Positions 58,091 to 64,000 of a DNA stretch of 64,000 nucleotides are shown one piece after another (the first letter of the stretch is position 1; every line of letters begins with the position of its first letter). This DNA is from Bifidobacterium sp. B4142 (lineage in GTDB: Bacteria > Actinomycetota > Actinomycetes > Actinomycetales > Bifidobacteriaceae): assembly GCF_026537325.1 (NCBI RefSeq), contig NZ_JAFNMJ010000002.1, positions 186,001 to 250,000 of the forward strand. Reading direction: 5' to 3'. The notes beneath the pieces were generated by a model. It saw only the letters and a program-made list of their open reading frames with translations, searched no databases and was not told the DNA's origin. Position numbers and translations under genes: made by a program.

Positions 58091-58867
58091 ATGAACAAGC
58101 CGATTGTAGCTATAAGCCTGAAAATGTATTTTACAAGAAAACAGACACTGGCATATTGTCGACGATTAGCCGATCTTCTCAATGCCGCAGCCCTTCCACT
58201 GGACAAGGTGACCATGGCGGTTTTGCCGGATTACCTTACGGTGGAGCAGGCTGGGCAGGCCCTGCTGTCCACGGATGTTCATCTTGGTATTCAGGATGTA
58301 TGCGATCAAGATCGTGGCCCGTTTACTGGAGAGGTCTCGCCCCGGGATGCTTTTGATCTGGGTGTGACCGTGGCCGAAGTGGGTCATGAGGAACGCCGTC
58401 GCCTGTATGGGGAAGATGATGAACTCATCGGGCGGAAGGTTCTTGCATGCTGGCGCAATGGATTGACACCCCTGCTGTGTGTGGGTGAGCTGAGCAACCA
58501 CGGTCCTGAGGCAGCCGCTGATTATTGCTTAAAGCAGATCGAAATGGGGCTGGGTGAGAAGCCTGACCTTCCAGCCTGGATTGCATATGAACCCGTCTGG
58601 GCCGTCGGAGCTTCCCGCCCCGCTCCAGTTGAATACGTCCAAGAGGTATGTTCGATTATCAAAAACAAGCTTGGCCCCCAATGCCACAATTTGTCGCTCA
58701 TATATGGAGGGGCCGCTGCTCCGGGATTGTTGACTGAGCTATGGCCAACTGTCGATGGGGTCTTTCTAGGTCGTTTCGCGCATGATCCCGCTGCTTTCCT
58801 GGAAGTCGTGAAAGAGGCCTGGCGCCTGATCAGCCAGGACTCGGAGGTCCAGAACGGTCAGAGTTGA
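58091..58867 (+). CDS. Triose-phosphate-isomerase-like protein (EryH/LerI-like)
   Basis: This 258-residue TIM-barrel protein keeps the catalytic Lys (SLKMYF, K11), His (VGHEERRRLYGE, about 98) and Glu (AYEPVWAVG, about 166). It differs from glycolytic TpiA by SLKMY in place of NWKM and by VGHEERR in place of VGHSERR. Such paralogues next to RpiB-like and DAK-type kinase genes act on erythrulose 1-phosphate in tetritol pathways. That is an inference; a second triose phosphate isomerase is the alternative. ATG 58091 was preferred to GTG 58082. It is the last gene of the 50-59 kb accessory region. Confidence 0.82.
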   Translation: MNKPIVAISLKMYFTRKQTLAYCRRLADLLNAAALPLDKVTMAVLPDYLTVEQAGQALLSTDVHLGIQDVCDQDRGPFTGEVSPRDAFDLGVTVAEVGHEERRRLYGEDDELIGRKVLACWRNGLTPLLCVGELSNHGPEAAADYCLKQIEMGLGEKPDLPAWIAYEPVWAVGASRPAPVEYVQEVCSIIKNKLGPQCHNLSLIYGGAAAPGLLTELWPTVDGVFLGRFAHDPAAFLEVVKEAWRLISQDSEVQNGQS

Positions 58868-58892
58868 CCGCTTATCGGCATTGTGCTAATAT
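58864..58892 (+). promoter_or_regulatory. Promoter of the infC-rpmI-rplT operon
   Basis: TTGACC at 58864-58869 and TAATAT at 58887-58892 are separated by 17 bases. This is the best-spaced sigma-70-type promoter I found in the window, and it overlaps the end of the preceding gene. It is followed by a leader of about 200 bases. Confidence 0.75.
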
Positions 58893-59100
58893 ATCCAACG
58901 GCTTGAGCAATCAAGAAAGCGGGTGACCCACCTGGAAGTCTCTTATGACTTCGGGTTCGAGGAGTGGCGATATTCTGTTGTATTCTACAGAATCGCTCAT
59001 GAACGCGGAAGCGCGTCGTTTACAGCGATGGTCTTTTCGTCTGGACTCATGTGGATCGGCTGCAGGCAGTGGATGTTGTGGTATTTGAGAAGGAGTCATC
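58893..59100 (+). other. Structured 5' leader of infC
   Basis: The 200-base leader has a hairpin at 58967-58996 (ATTCTGT with ACAGAAT, extended by GCG/CGC) and a second at 59003-59016 (ACGCG, GAAG, CGCGT). It ends with AAGGAG at 59090-59095. A short open frame here (58923-59105) has no family similarity and I do not call it a gene. The leader may serve feedback control by IF3 or by L20. Confidence 0.45.
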
Positions 59101-59769
59101 ATTAGCGACGAACCAAGGATTAACGACGATATACGAGTGTCTCAGGTACGCCTGATCGGGCCCAACGGCGAACAGGTGGGAATCATTGCGACCTCCGTCG
59201 CCCTCAACCTGGCCAAGGAGGCCAACCTTGACCTGGTCGAGGTTGCGCCCAAGGCCAAGCCTCCGGTCGCCAAGCTCATTGATTACGGCAAGTTCAAATA
59301 CAACGAGAAGATCAAGGCTCGTGAGGCGCGCCGCAATCAGAGCATGTCGGAGATCAAAGAGATCCGCTTCAGATTGAAGATCGACGACCACGACTTCGAG
59401 GTCAAGGAGGGGCACGTGCGCCGCTTCCTGTCCGCCGGAGACAAGGTCAAGGTCACTATCATGTTGCGTGGGCGCGAGCAGTCCCGGCCCATCGGCGGCG
59501 TGGAGCTCCTGCGTAAGCTGGCTGACGACGTCGCGGATCTGGGCTCCATCGAGTTTGCCCCCAAGCAGGAGGGGCGCAACATCATCATGACCCTGTCGCC
59601 CAAGGGCAAGAAGGTCCACACCCAGTCCGAGCAGCGTCGGCGGGGCGGTCAGGCCCGTGCCGAGCGCAAGGCCCGTCAGGCGGCCCATCTGGCTGCCAAG
59701 GCCGACAACAATACTTCTCCCAAGCAGATGAAATCCAAGGAGGGCAGCAATGCCGAAGATGAAAAGTAA
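59101..59769 (+). CDS. infC: Translation initiation factor IF-3 (AUU start)
   Basis: This 222-residue IF-3 binds the 30S subunit and checks the start codon. The family start [13 protein letters not shown] is encoded from ATT at 59101, 5 bases after AAGGAG; a GTG at 59137 would cut off 12 conserved residues. A rare AUU start of infC is known from E. coli, where IF-3 represses its own non-AUG start. The N-domain [12 protein letters not shown] and C-domain [14 protein letters not shown] and [13 protein letters not shown] are complete. It overlaps rpmI by 20 bases. Confidence 0.93.
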   Translation: MSDEPRINDDIRVSQVRLIGPNGEQVGIIATSVALNLAKEANLDLVEVAPKAKPPVAKLIDYGKFKYNEKIKAREARRNQSMSEIKEIRFRLKIDDHDFEVKEGHVRRFLSAGDKVKVTIMLRGREQSRPIGGVELLRKLADDVADLGSIEFAPKQEGRNIIMTLSPKGKKVHTQSEQRRRGGQARAERKARQAAHLAAKADNNTSPKQMKSKEGSNAEDEK

Positions 59770-59944
59770 CTCCGCCGCATCCAAGCGCGTCCGGGCCACG
59801 GGTTCGGGCAAGCTCATGCACGCCGGGACCGGTATGCGCCACAATCTGGAGCACAAGTCGGCCAAGAAGCGTCGTCACCTGTCCACTGACGAGGTGCTCG
59901 CTCCGACCCAGTCCAAGAACATGAAGAGGATGCTGGCCCGCTGA
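59750..59944 (+). CDS. rpmI: Ribosomal protein bL35
   Basis: This 64-residue basic protein begins [20 protein letters not shown] and contains [14 protein letters not shown], the bL35 pattern. The start lies within the infC 3' end, with GGGCAGC before the ATG. It is the second gene of the infC-rpmI-rplT operon. Confidence 0.96.
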   Translation: MPKMKSNSAASKRVRATGSGKLMHAGTGMRHNLEHKSAKKRRHLSTDEVLAPTQSKNMKRMLAR

Positions 59945-59992
59945 GCGGGTGCTGTCGCGTCGAGTGAGATTTTAGAAAGCTGAGGAATATCT

Positions 59993-60376
59993 ATGGCACG
60001 AGTCAAGCGGGCAGTCAACGCGCATAAGAAGCGTCGGGTCGTCCTGGAGCGGGCGTCAGGCTACCGTGGCCAGCGCTCCCGTCTCTACCGCAAGGCCAAG
60101 GAGCAGCTGCTTCATTCATATACATACAACTTCCGGGACCGCAAGGCCCGCAAGGGCGACTTCCGCAAGCTGTGGATCCAGCGCATCAACGCCGGATGCC
60201 GCGCCCAGGGAATCACCTACAACCGCTTCATCCAAGGGCTGCGCTTGGCCGGCATCGAGCTGGACCGTCGCGCCCTGGCCGACCTGGTTGTCAACGACAT
60301 CGACACCTTCAACGCCATCGTGGCTGAGGCCAAGAAGGCCCTGCCTGCCGATGTGAACGCTCCGGTCGCTGCCTGA
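59993..60376 (+). CDS. rplT: Ribosomal protein bL20
   Basis: This 127-residue 23S rRNA-binding protein is needed early in 50S assembly: [39 protein letters not shown] and [21 protein letters not shown]. It is the last gene of the operon and is followed by an intrinsic terminator. Confidence 0.96.
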   Translation: MARVKRAVNAHKKRRVVLERASGYRGQRSRLYRKAKEQLLHSYTYNFRDRKARKGDFRKLWIQRINAGCRAQGITYNRFIQGLRLAGIELDRRALADLVVNDIDTFNAIVAEAKKALPADVNAPVAA

Positions 60377-60403
60377 TCAGCGGACCCGAACACCGCATTT
60401 CAA

Positions 60404-60429
60404 GAACCTCGCCTTTCGCGGGGTTCTTT
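60404..60429 (+). terminator. Terminator of the infC operon
   Basis: GAACCTCGC (60404-60412) pairs with GCGGGGTTC (60418-60426) around a 5-base loop, followed by TTT. It lies 28 bases after the rplT stop. Confidence 0.75.
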
Positions 60430-60493
60430 GCATATTTGACCATTCCTCAGCGGGACGGTAAGTTGATTGACGACAATGATGCCGGGAGCAGCC

Positions 60494-62263
60494 ATGAACG
60501 ATGATCACAGCGCAAACGTGTCGGCTGTATCGGCAGCATCGGCCGGTCAGTCCAGTCCATCACCGAGTAGCGGCAGATCCAAGCCGGCCAGGATCAATCA
60601 GTCGCGCCCCATCCTTCAGTCGCGGATCTTTCTCTATGTGACTGAGTTCTTCTCGGGGATGGCCGTCATGGCCGCTGAGCTGGGAGCATCCCGCCTGCTG
60701 GCTCCTTACTTCTCGTCCTCCCAGATCGTATGGACCATCATCATCGGGACCATCATGATCGCTCTAGCCTTGGGCGCCGTCGTCGGCGGCCGTTGGGCCG
60801 ACCGGAACCCTGACCCGGACAGGCTCTACCTGTGCATTATGGCCGCTGCGGTCTGGATTGCCCTGATCCCACTGGTCGGCAAGTATCTGATCATCCTGAT
60901 CTCGGGGCTGCTGATCGTGGCCGTATCCACCAACTTCCTGGTCCTGGCAGCTTTCATCTCCTGCCTGATCATCTTTGTTCCGCCCCTCTTCCTCCTGGGC
61001 ACCATCACCCCCGGACTGGTCAAGAGCGCCACCGACTCCCTGGACGACAACGCTTCGGTGGTCGGCCGGCTCAGCGCCTGCAACACGGTAGGTTCCATCC
61101 TGGGCACCTTCCTGCCCACCTTTGTGACCATCCCGGCAGTGGGGACCTTCGTCACCTTTCTGATCTTCTCGGGGATACTGCTTCTGGTGGCCTTGGTCTA
61201 CTTTCTTTCATCCCAAGCGCATCGCCAGGCCTGCCTGATCGCCACGGTGGCCTTTGTGGTCTCGGCCGCCCTGTCTCCGATGACGGGGTTCGCCTTCTGG
61301 GAGAAGGGCCTGACCTACGAGGGCGAGTCCATCTACAACTACCTGCAGGTCAAAACCCTGGCGGACAGAACCATCCTTTCCACGAACGTCCTCTTCGGCG
61401 TTCAGTCGGTGACCATGAAGCATCCCGGGATGACCGGCATGTACTACGACACGGCCCTGGCGGCACCGCTCATGGCTGATCAGGCCCGCTCGGCTCTGAT
61501 CCTGGGCATGGGGACCGGGACCTACGCCCGGCAGCTGAGGCGGTACTATCCTCGGATGGCCATCCAGGGGGTGGAGATTGACCGGACCATCAGTGACCTG
61601 GCCACCAAGTATTTTGATCAGCCCGCCGATATTCCGGTTTCCACCTACGACGGGCGAGCCTGGCTGGCAGCCAGTGGCCAGCGCTTCGACCTGATCGTGG
61701 TTGATGCCTATCAGGACATCACCATCCCCTTCCAGATGAGCTCCACCGAGTTCTTCACCCTGGTCAGGAATCACCTGAATCCGGGCGGGGTCATGGTGGT
61801 CAACATGAACATGATCGACGACGGTCAGGGGTCCATCAATGCGGCCCTGACCAATACCATCACCAGGGTCTTCGGATCCGATGCCATCCTGACGGCCGAC
61901 GTGCCCCAGACCACCAACCGCGAGCTCTTTGCGCGCCGCCCCGCTTCCGAGGATTGCTCGGGATCAGAAGGGGATAACCAGGGCAAGAAGGCGGCCATGA
62001 GAGACTATCCGCATTCCGACCTGCTGGCGGAGGCTGCCTTCAGGGTCAGCCCTGATCCGGACCTATCCGCGATGATGGAGCAGGTCAGCACCCGTCTGAG
62101 CACGGTTGGGAATGCAGAGGGAAGAGTATTGACCGATGACAATGCGCCGGTGGAACTGCTGGGCATGCATGCCATCGACAGGATCATCAGCAGGGAGGCC
62201 GGACCCTACCGACGGATTCTTCAGCAAGAGGGGATTCAAGGGCTGGTCCGGGAGCTCTCTTGA
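60494..62263 (+). CDS. Membrane spermidine-synthase-like protein
   Basis: This protein of about 589 residues has a Ser-rich N-terminus and at least six hydrophobic helices (about residues 50-280, e.g. IVWTIIIGTIMIALALGAVVGG, LLLVALVYFL). A cytoplasmic Rossmann methyltransferase/spermidine synthase fold follows, with LILGMGTGTYARQL (about 336), VEIDRTISDLA and FDLIVVDAYQ. Such fusions are common in actinobacteria and their reaction is not settled. Polyamine synthesis is not shown, because acceptor-site residues cannot be confirmed. ATG 60494 has GGGAG upstream; TTG 60467 and ATG 60476 are alternatives. Confidence 0.75.
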   Translation: MNDDHSANVSAVSAASAGQSSPSPSSGRSKPARINQSRPILQSRIFLYVTEFFSGMAVMAAELGASRLLAPYFSSSQIVWTIIIGTIMIALALGAVVGGRWADRNPDPDRLYLCIMAAAVWIALIPLVGKYLIILISGLLIVAVSTNFLVLAAFISCLIIFVPPLFLLGTITPGLVKSATDSLDDNASVVGRLSACNTVGSILGTFLPTFVTIPAVGTFVTFLIFSGILLLVALVYFLSSQAHRQACLIATVAFVVSAALSPMTGFAFWEKGLTYEGESIYNYLQVKTLADRTILSTNVLFGVQSVTMKHPGMTGMYYDTALAAPLMADQARSALILGMGTGTYARQLRRYYPRMAIQGVEIDRTISDLATKYFDQPADIPVSTYDGRAWLAASGQRFDLIVVDAYQDITIPFQMSSTEFFTLVRNHLNPGGVMVVNMNMIDDGQGSINAALTNTITRVFGSDAILTADVPQTTNRELFARRPASEDCSGSEGDNQGKKAAMRDYPHSDLLAEAAFRVSPDPDLSAMMEQVSTRLSTVGNAEGRVLTDDNAPVELLGMHAIDRIISREAGPYRRILQQEGIQGLVRELS

Positions 62264-62373
62264 GCGGTCGCGGCAATACCGAGCGCGTCGGAAGCATGGA
62301 AACAGGGGGAGTGGAGCGTTAGAATGTGGCCTACAGACCAGCACTGATGAAGAGAACCGGAGGTTAAGCGGTA

Positions 62374-63303
62374 GTGGACGGTGATCATCAGGAGGGGCTG
62401 ACCGCCCTGCTGGATCAGTTCCTGGCCTATACCGGGCTGGAGCGGGGTCTAGCCCCTGCCACGGTCAAGGCCTACAAGTCCGATCTGACCATGTACATCA
62501 ATTGGCTATCCGCTCGAGGCATCACCAACCTGGAACAGATCAAGACCGCCGATGTGGAGGGTTTCCTGGCCCATCTGGCCGATGAAAGTCCAGCCAGCCG
62601 CTCCCGAAGGATGGCCGCCGTCCATGAGTGGCACCGGTTCGCCCTCAAGCAGGGGGTGACCGACCAGGATGTCTCCCGTACCGTCAAGGCTCCCAAGGGC
62701 ACCTCGGTCCTGCCCGATGTGTTGGACGTGGACCAGGTGGCCCGGCTGCTGGATGTGGCTGCCATGGGCGGGTCCAAGGATCCGGTGGTCCTGCGGGACA
62801 AGGCCCTGCTGGAGTTTATGTACGCCACCGGCTGCCGGGTCTCGGAGGCCGTCGGCACCGACTTGGAGGACATGGACCTTAACGAGCGGGTGGTCCGTCT
62901 GACCGGCAAGGGCGACAAGCAACGTCTGGTGCCCATGGGCTTCTACGCCTGCCAGGCCATGCAGGCCTACCTGAATCTGGGACGGTCCAGCCTGTGCGAT
63001 CGGGCCACCAAGGGCAGGGAGCTGCGTGCCGTCTTCCTCAACAAGCGGGGCAAGCGGCTGACCAGGCAGACCGTCTGGCAGGTGGTCAGGGATGCCGGAC
63101 GCCGGGCGGGCCTGAACAGACCACTGCACCCCCACACCCTGCGGCACTCCTTCGCCACTCATCTGCTGGAGGGAGGCGCCGATGTGCGTTCGGTTCAGGA
63201 GCTGCTGGGCCACGCCTCGGTGACCACAACCCAGATTTACACACACGTCAGCCCCCAGGCCCTGATGGAGACCTACCAGACGGCCCATCCTCGCGCTCGC
63301 TGA
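62374..63303 (+). CDS. xerD: Tyrosine recombinase XerD
   Basis: This 309-residue recombinase resolves chromosome dimers at dif. The N-terminal SAM-like domain contains TVKAYKSDLTMYINWL. The catalytic Arg is in TGCRVSEAVG (about 153), Lys in GKGDKQRLVP, HTLRHSFATHLLEGG holds His and Arg (about 254-257), GHASVTTTQ has the second His, and the Tyr is in QIYTHVS (about 288). The start is GTG 62374 with GGAGG about 10 bases upstream. The gene precedes parA, an order common in actinobacteria. Confidence 0.93.
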   Translation: MDGDHQEGLTALLDQFLAYTGLERGLAPATVKAYKSDLTMYINWLSARGITNLEQIKTADVEGFLAHLADESPASRSRRMAAVHEWHRFALKQGVTDQDVSRTVKAPKGTSVLPDVLDVDQVARLLDVAAMGGSKDPVVLRDKALLEFMYATGCRVSEAVGTDLEDMDLNERVVRLTGKGDKQRLVPMGFYACQAMQAYLNLGRSSLCDRATKGRELRAVFLNKRGKRLTRQTVWQVVRDAGRRAGLNRPLHPHTLRHSFATHLLEGGADVRSVQELLGHASVTTTQIYTHVSPQALMETYQTAHPRAR

Positions 63304-63348
63304 CCCGCCAACCCGCGAATGCGGTCGGAAACTTGATAGGGTAGAAGC

Positions 63349-64000
63349 ATGCCTACGGATTTGTTAGGGCGCGAGTATGAGACGTTCGCTGCCCCGGAGC
63401 CTTTGAAACAGCACGGCCCGGCCCGTGTTCTCGCCATGTGCAACCAAAAGGGCGGCGTGGGCAAGACCACCTCATCCATCAATATCGCCGGGTCCCTGTG
63501 CCAGTACGGGCGACGGGTGCTGATCGTGGACTTCGACCCCCAGGGCGCGGCCACCGTGGGTCTGGGCATCAATGCCAACAGCGTGGATAACACCATTTAC
63601 ACCGCCATGTTCGACACCTCTCTGGATGTCCATGAGGTGGTCCGGCACACCCGTTTCGACGGCCTGGACATCATCCCGGCCAACATCGATCTGTCGGCCG
63701 CCGAGATTCAGCTGGTCACCGAGGTCGGCAGGGAACAGGCCCTGGCGGCCACCATCCGGCCCCTGCGGCAGGAGTATGACGCCATCATCATCGACTGCCA
63801 GCCCTCGCTCGGCCTGCTGACCGTCAACGCGCTGACTGCTGCGGATGGGGTCATCATTCCCGTGGCGGCCGAGTTCTTCGCTCTGCGCGGCGTGGCCCTG
63901 CTCATGCAATCCATAGAGAAGGTCCGCAGCCGCATCAACCCTGATCTGCAGATCTACGGGGTGCTGGTCACCATGTACACCAAGACCCTGCATTCGGACG
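63349..64000 (+). CDS. ParA/Soj-type partition ATPase (partial)
   Basis: The gene runs off the right edge after 217 codons. It has the deviant Walker A KGGVGKTT at residues 34-41, VLIVDFDPQGAATVGLG, and IIIDCQPSLGLLTVNAL for Walker B. It belongs to the ParA/MinD superfamily. In this neighbourhood (xerD before, scpA/scpB often after), ParA-like ATPases act with SMC in chromosome segregation. ATG 63349 gives a short non-conserved N-terminal lead. Confidence 0.9.
   Translation, partial: MPTDLLGREYETFAAPEPLKQHGPARVLAMCNQKGGVGKTTSSINIAGSLCQYGRRVLIVDFDPQGAATVGLGINANSVDNTIYTAMFDTSLDVHEVVRHTRFDGLDIIPANIDLSAAEIQLVTEVGREQALAATIRPLRQEYDAIIIDCQPSLGLLTVNALTAADGVIIPVAAEFFALRGVALLMQSIEKVRSRINPDLQIYGVLVTMYTKTLHSD

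Noticed and set aside
58923-59105. Short plus-strand ORF before infC
   Set aside because: It covers leader hairpins and the infC Shine-Dalgarno and has no similarity; better explained as untranslated leader.

Overview
The window looks like a chromosomal segment of a Gram-positive actinobacterium, most likely a Bifidobacterium (possibly a host-associated or insect-gut member; inference only). The reasons are generally GC-rich housekeeping genes, leaderless or GTG starts, the actinobacterial ribosomal protein bL37, a SigH-type sigma and anti-sigma pair, the order xerD-parA, and a large carbohydrate section of ABC sugar transporters with LacI and ROK regulators but no dedicated ATPase. Codon use is not uniform: about 1-2.5 kb, 6.1-17.4 kb and 50.2-58.9 kb are visibly less GC-rich than the rest. 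I saw no tRNA, rRNA, CRISPR array, transposase or phage integrase cluster.

Layout. (1) 1-2.5 kb is a decayed sugar ABC operon: a permease tail, a permease with a TGA in place of a Trp codon, and a binding protein with several frameshifts. (2) 2.8-17.4 kb is a glycan operon: a promoter with a LacI-type operator, two tandem GH38 alpha-mannosidases, a lipoprotein binding protein, two permeases, a GH5_18-like beta-mannosidase, a GH31 enzyme and a LacI regulator. The enzyme set matches dismantling of N-glycan or mannoside cores. (3) 17.5-24.2 kb has a GH2 beta-galactosidase convergent with a xylulokinase, a divergent ROK regulator, and a broken ROK copy. (4) 24.3-28.8 kb has an FtsX/ABC export pair behind phased direct repeats, a Nudix hydrolase and a Xaa-Pro aminopeptidase. 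(5) 28.9-38.5 kb is core: folC-smc, then a minus-strand wall set of a MurE-like ligase, a D-aspartate-ligase-like ATP-grasp enzyme and an aspartate racemase, which together suggest a D-Asp cross-bridge, and a DnaQ-like exonuclease. (6) 38.6-50.1 kb has SigH and its anti-sigma partner, the 24-residue bL37, galM-like, ispH, ybaK, dedA, gap, an ArsC/Spx-like protein, thiamine pyrophosphokinase, azlCD, msrAB and asnB.

(7) 50.2-58.9 kb is the most unusual part. A SorC-type regulator and a DhaK-DhaL-type kinase, both shattered by frameshifts, are followed by a GntP-family permease whose middle is replaced by about 3.15 kb of surface-protein DNA on the opposite strand. That block holds a thioester-domain adhesin fragment, an intact membrane-anchored protein and another adhesin fragment. 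After it come intact RpiB-like and TIM-like isomerases. The set kinase + RpiB-like + TIM-like + permease + SorC is what a tetrulose (erythrulose/erythritol-type) catabolic operon contains, so this reads as a dying tetrulose pathway that was also hit by a rearrangement.

(8) 58.9-64 kb is core again: promoter, structured leader, infC with an AUU start, rpmI, rplT, a membrane spermidine-synthase-like protein, xerD and the start of parA. Starts were chosen from Shine-Dalgarno spacing and family alignment by eye. No database search was possible, so family names rest on recognised motifs.
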